DNA of 64,000 nt, from positions 620,001 to 684,000 of the forward strand of contig CBDCBW010000009.1 in the NCBI GenBank assembly GCA_965214485.1. The letters are read 5' to 3'. The stretch comes from JANQRZ01 sp965214485 (GTDB lineage: Bacteria > Bacteroidota > Rhodothermia > Rhodothermales > JANQRZ01). Of this stretch, positions 28,802 to 37,608 are shown piece by piece (the first letter of the stretch is position 1; each line of letters opens with the position of its first letter). A model generated the notes under the pieces. It did no database searches, had not been told where the DNA came from, and saw nothing but the letters and a program-made list of their open reading frames with translations. The position numbers and the translations under genes are program-made.

Positions 28802-29689
28802 CTATTGTTTCGCGCCGAGCGCGGGCTCCGCCTCTTGTTCGCGCAGCCGCGTGAGGGCCTCGCGGGCGGCCTGCTGCTCGGCCTTTTTCTTCGAGCGGGC
28901 GCGGCCCAGCCCGAGCGCCTGATCGGCCACGACGACCTCGACCGTGAAGCGGCGGTCGTGGCTCGGCCCCTCCTCGGCGACGACGTGGTAGGCGGGCTGC
29001 CTCTTCCCGTCGGCCTGCACGTGCTCGAGCAGCATGCTCTTGAAGTTGCTCCGCTGCTCGGCGATGGCGTCCAGGTCGACGTGCTCGTCGAGCAAGGCGA
29101 AGACGAAGGCGCGCGCGGCGTCGAAGCCGAGGTCGAGGTAGAGCGCGCCGAGGACGGCCTCGAAGGCGTCGGCGAGGATCGTCGGGTTGCTCCGGCCCTC
29201 GCCCTGCGCCATGTTGGGCGAGAGCAGGAGGAGGTCGCCGAGGCCGAGCGCGCCGGCGTAGCGGGCGAGCGTCGCGCCGTTGACGAGCTTGGCCCGGAGC
29301 CGCGTCAGGAACCCCTCGTTGCGGTCGGGGAACTCGGCGTAGAGCCGCTCGGCCACGGCGACCCCGAGGACGGCGTCGCCGAGGAACTCCAGGCGCTCGT
29401 TGCTCTCGAGGTAGGGGCCGGGCTGGCCGCGCAGGACGGACCGGTGGCGGAGGGCGCGCTCGTAGAGCCCGAGGTCGTGCACGGGCCGCCCGACGAGCGC
29501 CTCGACGGCCGGCCGCGACACGGCGCAGCCCGCGTCGCCGCCCAGGTCCGGCAGCGGTGCGGGGGGGCTGCCGGGCCGGCGCAGCGCGCGGAGCCGCCGC
29601 GTCGCCGCCGCGAGGAGGCGGCGAAGGCGAAGGCGGAGCAAGAGACCGCCTTCGGTCGTGTCAGTCGGAGTCGTATCGGGAGAGGCCAC
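28802..29689 (-). CDS. rnc: Ribonuclease III
   Basis: A 295-residue double-strand-specific RNase that matures rRNA and other structured RNAs. The catalytic domain has the signature NERLEFLGDAVLGVAVAERL, and NPTILADAFEAVLGALYLDLG carries the second acidic pair. The C-terminal dsRNA-binding domain (about 210-285) shows FKSMLLEHVQADGKRQPAYHVVAEEGPSHDRRFTVEVVV and RARSKKKAEQQAAREAL. A 50-residue Arg/Pro-rich N-terminal extension precedes the domain and is longer than in most bacteria. The start is a GTG at 29689. The last 15 bases plus spacer are duplicated in tandem just after the stop codon. Confidence 0.95.
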   Translation of the reverse strand: MASPDTTPTDTTEGGLLLRLRLRRLLAAATRRLRALRRPGSPPAPLPDLGGDAGCAVSRPAVEALVGRPVHDLGLYERALRHRSVLRGQPGPYLESNERLEFLGDAVLGVAVAERLYAEFPDRNEGFLTRLRAKLVNGATLARYAGALGLGDLLLLSPNMAQGEGRSNPTILADAFEAVLGALYLDLGFDAARAFVFALLDEHVDLDAIAEQRSNFKSMLLEHVQADGKRQPAYHVVAEEGPSHDRRFTVEVVVADQALGLGRARSKKKAEQQAAREALTRLREQEAEPALGAKQ

Positions 29690-29771
29690 GGCAGAGGGGT
29701 GGGTGCACCCTCGCTAATCTCTCGTTTTCCGACGACGAACGCAAGCCGCCTCTCGCATTTATCCCCCTCCC

Positions 29772-31139
29772 ATGGCCGACCTCACGACCGTCAACCCCGC
29801 CACCGGCGACGCACTCCGCCGCTACGCCTACCACTCCGCCTCCGAAACCGATGCCCTGCTCCAGCGCGCCGCCGACGCGTCCGACCGCCACCGCGCCGCG
29901 CCCTTCGCCGAGCGCACCGCGAAGATGCGCCGCCTCGCGTCCCTCCTCGACGAGCAGAAAGAGGACCTCGGCAAACGGATGACGCGCGAGATGGGCAAGC
30001 CCCTCGCGCAGGCCGTCGCCGAAGCCGAGAAGTGCGCCACCGTCTGCCGGTACTACGCCGAGCACGCCGAGGCGCAGCTCGCCGACGAGCCGGTGGAGAC
30101 GGAGGCGGCCAGGAGCCGGATCGTCTACCAGCCGCTCGGGGTGATCGTGGCGGTGATGCCGTGGAACTTCCCGCTGTGGCAGGTCTTCCGCTTCGCCGCG
30201 CCGAACGTGATGGCGGGCAACGCCGGCGTCCTCAAGCACGCCGCCAACGTGCAGGGCTGCGCCGAGCAGGTGGAGTCGCTGCTTCAGGAAGCCGGCTTTG
30301 AAGAGGGTGTCTTCCAGAACCTCCGCGTCCCCCACGACCGCTTCCCCGCCGTCATCGCCGACCGCCGGGTGCGCGGCGTCACCCTGACCGGCAGCGTCGC
30401 GGCGGGCCGCGTGGTGGCCGCCCTCGCCGGGCAACACCTCAAGCCGACCGTCCTCGAGCTCGGCGGCTCCGACGCGTTCATCGTCCTCGCCGACGCCGAC
30501 CTCGACCGCGCCGTCGAGACCGGCGTCCGGAGCCGGACCCAGAACAACGGGCAGTCGTGCATCGCCGCCAAGCGGTTCATCCTCGAAGCGCCCATCGCCG
30601 AGGCCTTCACCGAGCGGTTCGTCCGGGCGATGGAGCGCCTGAGCGTCGGCGACCCGATGGAGGAGGGGACCGACCTCGGCCCGCTCGCCCGGGAAGACTT
30701 GTGCGACGAGGTCCACGACCAGGTCGAGCGCGCGGTCGCCGACGGTGCCGTCCTCCTCACCGGCGGCTCCGTCCCCGACCGCGCCGGGTTCTACTACCCA
30801 CCGACGGTGCTCGGGAACGTCCGGCGCGGGACGGTCGCGTTCGAGGAGGAAATCTTCGGCCCTGTCGCCTCGCTCATCGTTGCCGCGGATGTGGACGAGG
30901 CCGTGGACCTCGCCAACGACACGGCGTTCGGCCTCGGCGGAGCCGTCTTCACCGGGGACACGGCGAAGGGCGAGGCTGTGGCGCGGCGGCTGGACTGCGG
31001 CTGCGCCTTCGTCAACCAGATGGTCAAGAGCCACCCGCACCTGCCCTTCGGCGGCGTCAAGGACAGCGGCTACGGGCGCGAGCTGTCGCACCTCGGCATC
31101 CGCGCCTTCGTCAACACCAAAACCCTGTGGATCGACTGA
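29772..31139 (+). CDS. NAD(P)-dependent succinate-semialdehyde dehydrogenase family protein
   Basis: A 455-residue aldehyde dehydrogenase. Family residues are clear: MPWNFPLWQVFR at 129-140, ELGGSDAFIVLADADL with the general base Glu229, and NNGQSCIAAKR with nucleophile Cys263. PFGGVKDSGYGREL closes the active site. The N terminus (TVNPATGDALRRY) and the length match the short succinate-semialdehyde dehydrogenase group (Sad/GabD-like), which feeds succinate to the TCA cycle, but other short-chain aldehydes are possible. It is divergent from rnc and monocistronic. A MITE-like element begins exactly at its stop codon. Confidence 0.88.
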   Translation: MADLTTVNPATGDALRRYAYHSASETDALLQRAADASDRHRAAPFAERTAKMRRLASLLDEQKEDLGKRMTREMGKPLAQAVAEAEKCATVCRYYAEHAEAQLADEPVETEAARSRIVYQPLGVIVAVMPWNFPLWQVFRFAAPNVMAGNAGVLKHAANVQGCAEQVESLLQEAGFEEGVFQNLRVPHDRFPAVIADRRVRGVTLTGSVAAGRVVAALAGQHLKPTVLELGGSDAFIVLADADLDRAVETGVRSRTQNNGQSCIAAKRFILEAPIAEAFTERFVRAMERLSVGDPMEEGTDLGPLAREDLCDEVHDQVERAVADGAVLLTGGSVPDRAGFYYPPTVLGNVRRGTVAFEEEIFGPVASLIVAADVDEAVDLANDTAFGLGGAVFTGDTAKGEAVARRLDCGCAFVNQMVKSHPHLPFGGVKDSGYGRELSHLGIRAFVNTKTLWID

Positions 31140-31289
31140 GAAGCTGTCCGGCTCAGGGCCGAGATCGGCTGCGGAACCACCCGGCCACGCCGCGCTCCAC
31201 CGCCGTAGCTAGCGCACTCGGGCTGCTTCGCGCTGCTCACCGGACGGCCCCTCGCTCGCCCCGGCCTTCCGAAAACCCGAACAGCTTCT
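31139..31289. mobile_element. MITE-like element, copy 2 (151 bp)
   Basis: Ends are AGAAGCTGTCCGG and, inward, AGAAGCTGTTCGG (12 of 13). The direct repeat CTGAG occurs at 31136-31140 and at 31288-31292 and may be the target duplication. Read in reverse complement, the centre carries GCGCGAAGCAGCC and GCTAGCTACGGCGGTGGAGCG, matching the central block of the 169-bp elements at 10227 and 53569. The left end supplies the last base of the aldehyde dehydrogenase stop codon. Confidence 0.68.
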
Positions 31290-31339
31290 GAGCGCGGCGC
31301 GGTACCTTTCCTCTGCTGCCACTCACCGCTCGCTCTGCC

Positions 31340-31648
31340 ATGTCCTACATCGCCGTCGTCGCCATCATCGCGTGGGCCCTCGTGCAGATGTCCCGCAACG
31401 CGGCGAAATCGGGCGCAGCCGACCCCGGCGCACTCGCCGACTTCGCGGCCCGGCTCGATGCGTCCGAGGCCGAGCGCAAGCGCCTCACCGAGCGCGTCCA
31501 AAACCTCGAGGCGATCGTGACGACCGAGACGTTCGACCTCGCCCGGCAGAACCCGGAGGCGGCCCGGGCCCGGCTCGAGCTGCCCGACGAGCCGGAGGAG
31601 ACGCCGGAAGAAGAGGCCGCCCGCCTCGCCCGCCGGATACGGTCGTGA
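31340..31648 (+). CDS. Small membrane protein with coiled coil, PspB-like
   Basis: A 102-residue protein with one N-terminal membrane helix (residues 3-20), a linker, then a predicted coiled coil (LDASEAERKRLTERVQNLEAIVT). The RVQNLEAIVTTE stretch resembles the end of PspB-type proteins, which sense envelope stress with PspC, though no psp genes are nearby. The tail is acidic (PDEPEETPEEEAARLARRI). It lies about 85 bp upstream of the MBL hydrolase gene on the same strand. Confidence 0.65.
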   Translation: MSYIAVVAIIAWALVQMSRNAAKSGAADPGALADFAARLDASEAERKRLTERVQNLEAIVTTETFDLARQNPEAARARLELPDEPEETPEEEAARLARRIRS

Positions 31649-31731
31649 GACGGCGTTTCGGGTCGGACGTGTAGATTCGGCGGGCAGGGCGGCCACGCGG
31701 GTCGCCCCTACGGAAACCGACTCCCGACCCG

Positions 31732-33129
31732 ATGAAGCTCACCTTTTGGGGTGCCGCCCGCACCGTCACCGGCTCGATGCACCTCGTCGAGCTCGAGAGC
31801 GGCCAGACCCTCCTCCTCGACTGCGGCCTCTTTCAGGGTCGCCGCGACGAGGCCCGGCAGATCAACGGCACCTTCCCCGCCGAGCCGTCCGGCATCGACG
31901 CCGTGCTGCTCTCGCACGCGCACATCGACCATGCGGGGATGCTGCCCGGCCTCCGGCGCGCCGGCTTCCGGGGCCGCGTCTGGGCGACCCACGCGACCCG
32001 CGACCTGTGCGCGCTGATGCTCCTCGACAGCGCGCACATCCAGGAAAAGGACGCCTCGTTCTTCAACAAGAGCATCCGCAAAAAGGGCGAACCGAAAGTC
32101 GAACCGCTCTACACGAAGGGCGACGCCGAGGGCGTGCTCGACCTGTTCGTCGGCGTCGGCTACCGGCAGCCGTTCGAGCCCGTCCCCGGCTGCGAGGTCG
32201 AGTACCGCGACGCCGGCCACATCCTCGGCTCGGCGACCCTATCGCTGACGGTCACCGAGGGCGGGCGGCAGAAACGGCTCGGCTTCACCGGCGACCTCGG
32301 CAACCCCGGCCGGCCCATCCTCCGCGACCCGCAGCCGATGCTCCCGTGCGACTGGCTGATCTCGGAATCGACCTACGGCGGCAAGGTCCACGAGCCGTCG
32401 GACCGGGCGAAGGACGAGCTCGCGGCCGTCGTCGGGCGGACCGCCCGGCGCGGCGGCAAGGTCATCATCCCCGCCTTCGCGGTGGGGCGGACGCAGGAAT
32501 TGGTCTACGCCCTCGACCAGCTGTGGAACGAGGACCGGATTCCGCCCATCCCGGTCTTCGTCGACAGCCCGCTCGCGGTCAACGTCACCGGCGTCTTCCA
32601 GACCCACCCCGAGTGCTACGACCGCGACCTGCTCGACTACCTGATGACCGACCCCGACCCGTTCGGCTTCGAGCGGCTCGAGTACGTCCGCGACGTGCAG
32701 CGCTCGAAGGCGCTCAACGGGATGCGCGTCCCGATGGTCATCATCTCGGCGAGCGGGATGGCCGAGCACGGGCGCATCCTCCACCACCTCCGCAACAACG
32801 TCGAGGACCCCAAGAGCACGGTCATGATCGTCGGCTACCAGGCCGAACACACCCTCGGCAAGCGGATCGTCGAGCGGCAGGAGACCGTCAAGATCTTCGG
32901 GCAGCCGCACCGGCTCCAGGCCGAGGTCGCGGTGATGAACTACTTCTCGGCCCACGCCGACGAGCCCGGCTTGGTGGGCTTCGTCGGGCAGATGGATCAG
33001 GAGCGGCTCCAGACCGTCTTCCTCGTCCACGGCGACCTCGAGCGGCAGCAGAAGCTCGAATCCGCCCTCCGCGAAGCGGGCGTCGGTGAGGTGGCGATCC
33101 CGGCACGCGGCGAGTCGGTGGTGTTATAG
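31732..33129 (+). CDS. MBL-fold metallohydrolase / beta-CASP RNA-processing exonuclease
   Basis: A 465-residue protein of the RNase J/CPSF73 type. It begins LTFWGAARTVTGSMHLVE, the common start of the bacterial YsnF/MBL group; the metal site is SHAHIDHAG at 61-69 with later His in DAGHILGSA and Asp in FTGDLGNPG. The beta-CASP region includes VIIPAFAVGRTQELVYAL, VFVDSPLAVNVTGVF, and ISASGMAEHGRILHHL, and the RMMBL end has VAVMNYFSAHADEPGLVGF. It should cleave or trim RNA in the cytosol. It is not near other RNA-decay genes. Confidence 0.9.
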   Translation: MKLTFWGAARTVTGSMHLVELESGQTLLLDCGLFQGRRDEARQINGTFPAEPSGIDAVLLSHAHIDHAGMLPGLRRAGFRGRVWATHATRDLCALMLLDSAHIQEKDASFFNKSIRKKGEPKVEPLYTKGDAEGVLDLFVGVGYRQPFEPVPGCEVEYRDAGHILGSATLSLTVTEGGRQKRLGFTGDLGNPGRPILRDPQPMLPCDWLISESTYGGKVHEPSDRAKDELAAVVGRTARRGGKVIIPAFAVGRTQELVYALDQLWNEDRIPPIPVFVDSPLAVNVTGVFQTHPECYDRDLLDYLMTDPDPFGFERLEYVRDVQRSKALNGMRVPMVIISASGMAEHGRILHHLRNNVEDPKSTVMIVGYQAEHTLGKRIVERQETVKIFGQPHRLQAEVAVMNYFSAHADEPGLVGFVGQMDQERLQTVFLVHGDLERQQKLESALREAGVGEVAIPARGESVVL

Positions 33130-33167
33130 GCACCGCAACCTCAGATGCGATGTGACGTTAGTTCGGG

Positions 33168-33500
33168 ATGATGCAGGAAACACCGTTCTCATATTTTCCG
33201 GCTGAGGGACTGCGGGCGTTCTGCCGCCGGTGGGACGTGACGGAGGTGGCCCTCTTTGGCTCGGCACTCCGCGACGATTTCGGCCCCGAGAGCGATCTCG
33301 ACCTGCTCATCTCGTTCGAGCCGTCCGCCCGTCGCAGTCTGTTCGATCTGGTGCAAATGGAGGTGGAGTTGGCCGCGCTGGCCGGTCGAGAAGTGGACCT
33401 GCTGACCCGTCGCGCCGTTGAGCGCAGCCCGAACCCGATCCGACGCGAGGCCATCCTGTCGAGCGCCCGCTTCATCTTCGAGTCCCATGAAGCGCGATGA
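33168..33500 (+). CDS. mntA: MntA-like minimal nucleotidyltransferase (antitoxin)
   Basis: A 110-residue protein with the MNT signature GS-x10-D-x-D (G31 S32, then D43 and D45 in GSALRDDFGPESDLDLLI). MntA antitoxins silence HepT toxins by adding AMP residues to the toxin tyrosine. Two adjacent ATGs (33168 and 33171) can start it. It overlaps the HepT gene by 14 bp. GC matches the genome, so it is not an obvious recent import. Confidence 0.85.
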   Translation: MMQETPFSYFPAEGLRAFCRRWDVTEVALFGSALRDDFGPESDLDLLISFEPSARRSLFDLVQMEVELAALAGREVDLLTRRAVERSPNPIRREAILSSARFIFESHEAR

Positions 33501-33831
33501 TGCTACGCTGCTGGACATCGCGCGGGCGGCTCGTCTCGTCGTGCAGTTCGCTTCGGAAACCGACGCTGAATCATTTCCCGACGACGACTTGGTACAGTCG
33601 GCGGCACTGCATCAATTGCTGGTGATCGGCGAGGCGACAAAGCGACTCGGCGAGGACTTCCGTGTGCAGCACAGCCACATTCCGTGGCGGCAGATCGCCG
33701 GGATGCAGAACCGGCCCATTCACGGGTACGACACGGTAGACCTCGACCTCGTCTGGGAGACCGTTACCCACGACGTACCGACGTTGCTCGAACACCTCGG
33801 TCCGTTGCTTCCGCCGGAAGGAGGCTCCTGA
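33487..33831 (+). CDS. hepT: HepT-like toxin with an altered RX4HXY motif
   Basis: A 114-residue helical HEPN-domain protein (DUF86). The family active site is R-x4-H-x-Y, usually in M-R-N-R-L-I-H-G-Y; here it reads MQNRPIHGY, so the first Arg is Gln74 while His79 and Tyr81 remain. HepT toxins cleave RNA, and AMP is added to the Tyr. Loss of the Arg probably weakens RNA cleavage, while the tyrosine target of MntA is kept. It follows mntA with a 14-bp overlap, the usual order of this system. Confidence 0.85.
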   Translation: MKRDDATLLDIARAARLVVQFASETDAESFPDDDLVQSAALHQLLVIGEATKRLGEDFRVQHSHIPWRQIAGMQNRPIHGYDTVDLDLVWETVTHDVPTLLEHLGPLLPPEGGS

Positions 33832-33949
33832 AGCACGGCGCACCGGCTGGGGAAGCGGGGCCTTCCGGCTGCCCCGGCAGCGCCTCAGAACCTTGGGCTC
33901 GACCTCCTCTAGCGGTATCGCCTCCGGCAGAGGGTTCCCTTCAGCAGCT

Positions 33950-35308
33950 TCAGAGCGATTCGAGGAAGGTAACGAGGGCGTCGCGCTCGTCCTTCGACAA
34001 CTGGCGGAAGCGCTCCTTCGCGGCCTCGGCTTCGCCGCCGTGCCAGAGGATGGCCTCGGTCAGGTTGCGGGCGCGGCCGTCGTGCAGGAAGAAGGTGTGC
34101 TGGTTGACGAGCCGCGTCAGCCCTATTCCCCACAGCGGCGGCGTCCGCCACTCCGAGCCGGTCGCGGTGAAGTCCGGCCGGCCGTCGGCGAGGCCCTCGC
34201 CGAGGTCGTGCAGCAGGAGGTCGGTGTAGGGGTAGATCGTCTGGTTCGACACCTCGGGCAGGCCGTCGAGCGTGCCGGTTTCGAGCCGGGCAACGTGGCA
34301 GCTTGCGCAGCCGACCTCGCCGAACAGCCTCCGTCCGCGCTCCACCTCCGGCTCGCCGACGCCGCGCGCGGCGGGCACGCCGAGGGTCTGCACGTAGAAC
34401 GCCGTCGCCTCCAGCGTCCGCTCGTCGATCTCCGGCGCGGCGGGGTCGTTGCCCGAGTCGTAGCCGAAGGGCGCGGCGGCGGGGAAGACGGGCGAGGTGA
34501 TGCCCATGTCGTCGCGGTAGGCGTCGGCGGTTTGCTGGCGCACCGTCGGCTCGTTGGCCTTCCATCCGAACCGGCCCAGCGTGAAGCGCTCGGCGACGGC
34601 GTCCCACGCGTAGTTCGGGCGGCCCGACACCTCGCCCGTCGCGGCCTGCACGGCGGCGAGGTCGAGCAGCGCCTCCTCGGGCACGGCCTCGAGCAGTCCC
34701 ATGCCGAAGACGGGCCGCGCCATCCGAGCCGAGGTCAGCACGCCGGCCGGGAGGGGCTCGTGCGGGTCCTCGATTCGGACCGTGGGCCGCCGCAGCGAGT
34801 ACGGCTCGCCGTCGGCGAACGTGCCGGGGACCTCCTCGTAGTCGATCACGACGCGCGCCTCGGGCGTGACGCCGAAGACGGCGCGGTCCTGAATCTGCAA
34901 CCCGAAGCCGGGCACCGGGACGTGCCGCCCGCTCGCGTCCTGCCCGAGGCTCACGCGGACGAGGAGCGAGAGGTCCGGCTCGGAGCGCCCGTCCTTGACG
35001 TGGCACGAGAGGCACGAGGTCCGGTTGAAGACCGGCCCCAGGCCGGGGTTGACCGGGGCCGGGGCCGTGACGAAGACGCTCTCGAACGTCACGTCGCCAT
35101 CGAGGTGCAGGCCGAGCCGCGCCGCGACGAGGTTCGGGGCGGGCGTGGCGAAGGCTTCGGGCGTGGCGCGGTAGACCGTCGTTGCCCCACCTGCTCGCGC
35201 CACGTCCTCCTCGGCGTCCGTGTCGGGCGCGTCGGCGTCGCACCCGGCGAGGCCGGCGGCGAGGAGCAGGCAGGCGAAGAGGCGGCGGAGTGACACGGCG
35301 CGGCTCAC
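33950..35308 (-). CDS. Di-heme oxidoreductase (DHOR) lipoprotein
   Basis: A 452-residue exported c-type cytochrome. The start is the GTG at 35308; the signal ends in a lipobox AGLAGC. Two heme motifs CxxCH occur, CLSCH near residue 100 and CASCH near residue 325, as in the family once called thiol oxidoreductase (DUF1111). PPLWGIGLT, HTFFLHDGRARNLTEAILWHGGEA is the conserved C-terminal block. The gene overlaps the upstream imelysin gene by the GTGA four-base pattern. Pairing of DHOR and imelysin proteins is a known iron-uptake-associated arrangement. Confidence 0.9.
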   Translation of the reverse strand: MSRAVSLRRLFACLLLAAGLAGCDADAPDTDAEEDVARAGGATTVYRATPEAFATPAPNLVAARLGLHLDGDVTFESVFVTAPAPVNPGLGPVFNRTSCLSCHVKDGRSEPDLSLLVRVSLGQDASGRHVPVPGFGLQIQDRAVFGVTPEARVVIDYEEVPGTFADGEPYSLRRPTVRIEDPHEPLPAGVLTSARMARPVFGMGLLEAVPEEALLDLAAVQAATGEVSGRPNYAWDAVAERFTLGRFGWKANEPTVRQQTADAYRDDMGITSPVFPAAAPFGYDSGNDPAAPEIDERTLEATAFYVQTLGVPAARGVGEPEVERGRRLFGEVGCASCHVARLETGTLDGLPEVSNQTIYPYTDLLLHDLGEGLADGRPDFTATGSEWRTPPLWGIGLTRLVNQHTFFLHDGRARNLTEAILWHGGEAEAAKERFRQLSKDERDALVTFLESL

Positions 35309-36354
35309 AGCTCGTCGGCGAGGCGGGCGTCGACTTCTTCGAGCGTGGTCTTCAGGTCCACGGTCGCGTCGATCGCGGCTTCGACGGCGGCGGGGTTCTC
35401 GGTGATGGCATCCCGGAAGTCGCCCGGAATCGCAGCAATCGCAGCAATCGCAGCGTCGGTCTGGGTGCGGACGCGGGCGTCGAGGTCGGGGTCGATCTCG
35501 GCCACGAGGTCGGTCAGCCCTGGGCCGGCGTTGCCGTCGTAGTCGCCGAGGTAGACGTGGCGGATCGAGCGGATGTTGTTCTGGAAGTCGGCCTTCGAGT
35601 TGCCGCTGAAGCGGGACTCGACCTCGAAGAGGCCGAGGTCGAGCGGCCCCTGCATCTTGCCGGTCCCCACCTCGTCGGCGATCCCGACGACGGCCCCCGA
35701 GAAGGTCTGGACGGCGTCTTTTCCGCTGTCGAACTGGCTCCCGGGAGCGCCTGCGTCGAGGACGTTGGCGACGTAGTTGCCGCCGTCAGGTGCCCAGGCC
35801 GTATAGAGCCGCTCGGCGTCGTCGGCGAGGACCGTGGCGGCGGCCGAGAGGTAGGCCAGCTCGCGCTCGGCGAAGCTCTCGGCCGTGCGCGCGCCGTCGG
35901 CCCCGAAGAGGAAGAACTCGATGATGTGAAAACCTTTCAGTCCGGTGTCGGTCCGGGCCGCGACGAACGCCGGGGTGATCTCGGCCTCGCTGTCGAGGAT
36001 GTTCTGGATGTCGGTCTCGTTGACGGGCCAGGTGTCGATCGACGGGTCGATGCCGAGGCTGTCGACCGGGCCGAAGAGGAAGCCTTCGGACCTCTCCCAC
36101 GGGGCGCGGGCGTCCCGCCAGGCCTGCTGCGCGGCACCGAGGGCGGCGGGCGTCGGGGCGGCGGCGAGCGCGGCGACGGCGGCTTCGAGCGCGGCGGCTT
36201 CGTCGTTCAGGTCGCCGTACGTCGCCACGATCACGTTCTGGCCGACGTTCGCCAGCACCGGCGCAAGGTCGAGCGCGGGCGTGTCGGGGTCGCTGCCCGA
36301 GTCGCACCCGGCGAAGAGGGCGGCGAGGAGGGCGAGGAGGAGGGAGGGTCGCAT
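35305..36354 (-). CDS. Imelysin-family lipoprotein (iron-regulated protein A-like)
   Basis: A 349-residue lipoprotein (lipobox ALFAGC at about residue 17) of the imelysin/ICMP peptidase-like family. The family GxHxxE-type motif appears as LKGFHIIEFFLFG, with an acidic partner in the helices around LTDLVAEIDPDLDARV. These proteins bind iron or a related ligand at the cell surface and are not proven proteases. The ATG at 36354 begins the signal peptide. It is the middle gene of an operon with an outer-membrane beta-barrel upstream and a DHOR downstream; a 19-bp gap separates it from the barrel gene. Confidence 0.9.
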   Translation of the reverse strand: MRPSLLLALLAALFAGCDSGSDPDTPALDLAPVLANVGQNVIVATYGDLNDEAAALEAAVAALAAAPTPAALGAAQQAWRDARAPWERSEGFLFGPVDSLGIDPSIDTWPVNETDIQNILDSEAEITPAFVAARTDTGLKGFHIIEFFLFGADGARTAESFAERELAYLSAAATVLADDAERLYTAWAPDGGNYVANVLDAGAPGSQFDSGKDAVQTFSGAVVGIADEVGTGKMQGPLDLGLFEVESRFSGNSKADFQNNIRSIRHVYLGDYDGNAGPGLTDLVAEIDPDLDARVRTQTDAAIAAIAAIPGDFRDAITENPAAVEAAIDATVDLKTTLEEVDARLADEL

Positions 36355-36373
36355 GGTGTAGGGGCGGTGGTGA

Positions 36374-37582
36374 TTAAAACTCGAAGCCGATGCCGGCGGT
36401 GAAGGTGTTCTCGACGTTCTGCTCGGCGAGGCCGAGGCGGCGGTGCGTGAACTGCGCCTTGAGCACGACCGCGCCGAGCGGGAACCAGCCCAGCCCGCCC
36501 GTGACGGCGGTGCGCTCCCAGCGCGGGTTGTCGAAGACCTCGCCCGTGACCTCGTGCATCGAGTCGTAGAAGTCGTAGCGCGCGAACACGTCGAGCCGCT
36601 GCTCGGTCCGGGCGAGGAGCGAGAGCACGTCGTAGCCGGCCTCGACGTAGTAGGCGAGCGCCGCGCTGCCGACGGGGGTGCGCTTGACGTTGAGGTTGTT
36701 CGAGAGATTCCGGTTGGCGTCGGAGACGAGGTCGGCGTGGCCGAGGCGGCCGTAGAGCGCGAGCGCCCGCGCCCGGAGCGGACCGCGCTCCCACGTCGCG
36801 TGGACGTCGCCGACGGTGACGACGGCGCTCGCGTCGAGGTCCGGCTTGGGGCGGTTCGGGGCGCTGTCGCCGACGTAGAACGAGGCCCCGATGCGGCTGC
36901 CGGGGGCGGCCTCGGAGTAGAACCAGTCGAGCCGGAGGGCGAGCGCGGGGGCGTCGGCGTTGATGGTCTCGAACCGCTTCTGGTGGCCGCGCACGACCCA
37001 GCCCGCCGACGAGAAGCCGCTCGCGTCGAGGCCGTTGACGACCGAGGCCGCGTAGCCGAAAGCGCCGAGCCGACCGTAGGCTTGCACCCCGACCTCGTAC
37101 CAGTTCGTCGGGACGAGCGCGGCCTCGGCCGGCGAGCGCTCCGTCGTGAAGTACTCGGTCGGCTCGTCGTTGTACGAGGCGATCCCGAACGGGAGCTTGA
37201 CGCGCCCGACGCGGACACCGAAGCGCTCCGAGAGCGCGAAATCGACGTGGAGCTGTTCGAGCAGGACCTCGCCGCCGGCCTCGACTTCGGTCTCGAACTC
37301 GCCGAACTCCTCGAAGCGGTCGAACTCCTTCGTCACGCCCGTCCCACCGTGCTCGAACTCGATCTCGGCCTTGACGAAGACGCGCTCGTTGAAGTGGTAG
37401 GTCGGGTAGAGCACGAGGCGTTCGATGTCGAGCGCGTTGCGGCGCTCCGGGTCAGTGTCCCAATCGAAGGCGAAGTAGTTGAGCGAGCCGTAGCCCGAGA
37501 GCCCGAAGCCGTCGAGCGGAGCGGGAGCCTCGGCGGAATCGGGCGGGGCGACCAGGAGGAGGGCGAGCAGCGCGGTGATCAT
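36374..37582 (-). CDS. Outer-membrane beta-barrel (porin-like) protein
   Basis: A 402-residue protein with a short signal peptide and alternating-residue beta strands throughout (FGLSGYGSLNYFAFDWD, VFVKAEIEFEHGG, FGVRVGRVKLPFGIASYND, LLARTEQRLDVFARYDFYD), ending in Phe (TAGIGFEF), the usual outer-membrane insertion signal. The GRVKLPFG stretch is typical of phosphate-selective or OprO/OprP-like porins and related barrels. Here its operon with imelysin and DHOR genes suggests a role in iron uptake. A palindromic operator sits just upstream of the start. Confidence 0.82.
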   Translation of the reverse strand: MITALLALLLVAPPDSAEAPAPLDGFGLSGYGSLNYFAFDWDTDPERRNALDIERLVLYPTYHFNERVFVKAEIEFEHGGTGVTKEFDRFEEFGEFETEVEAGGEVLLEQLHVDFALSERFGVRVGRVKLPFGIASYNDEPTEYFTTERSPAEAALVPTNWYEVGVQAYGRLGAFGYAASVVNGLDASGFSSAGWVVRGHQKRFETINADAPALALRLDWFYSEAAPGSRIGASFYVGDSAPNRPKPDLDASAVVTVGDVHATWERGPLRARALALYGRLGHADLVSDANRNLSNNLNVKRTPVGSAALAYYVEAGYDVLSLLARTEQRLDVFARYDFYDSMHEVTGEVFDNPRWERTAVTGGLGWFPLGAVVLKAQFTHRRLGLAEQNVENTFTAGIGFEF

Positions 37583-37589
37583 GCCGCTA

Positions 37590-37608
37590 ATATAGATCAG
37601 GTCTAAAT
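37590..37608 (-). promoter_or_regulatory. Palindromic operator ahead of the putative iron-uptake operon
   Basis: A 19-bp imperfect palindrome with the core TAGATC-A-GGTCTA, in a locally AT-rich patch 8-26 bp upstream of the barrel gene start. Position over or next to the start would allow repression. Its size fits DtxR/IdeR- or Fur-type iron repressor sites, but the sequence does not match a consensus I can cite exactly. Confidence 0.5.
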
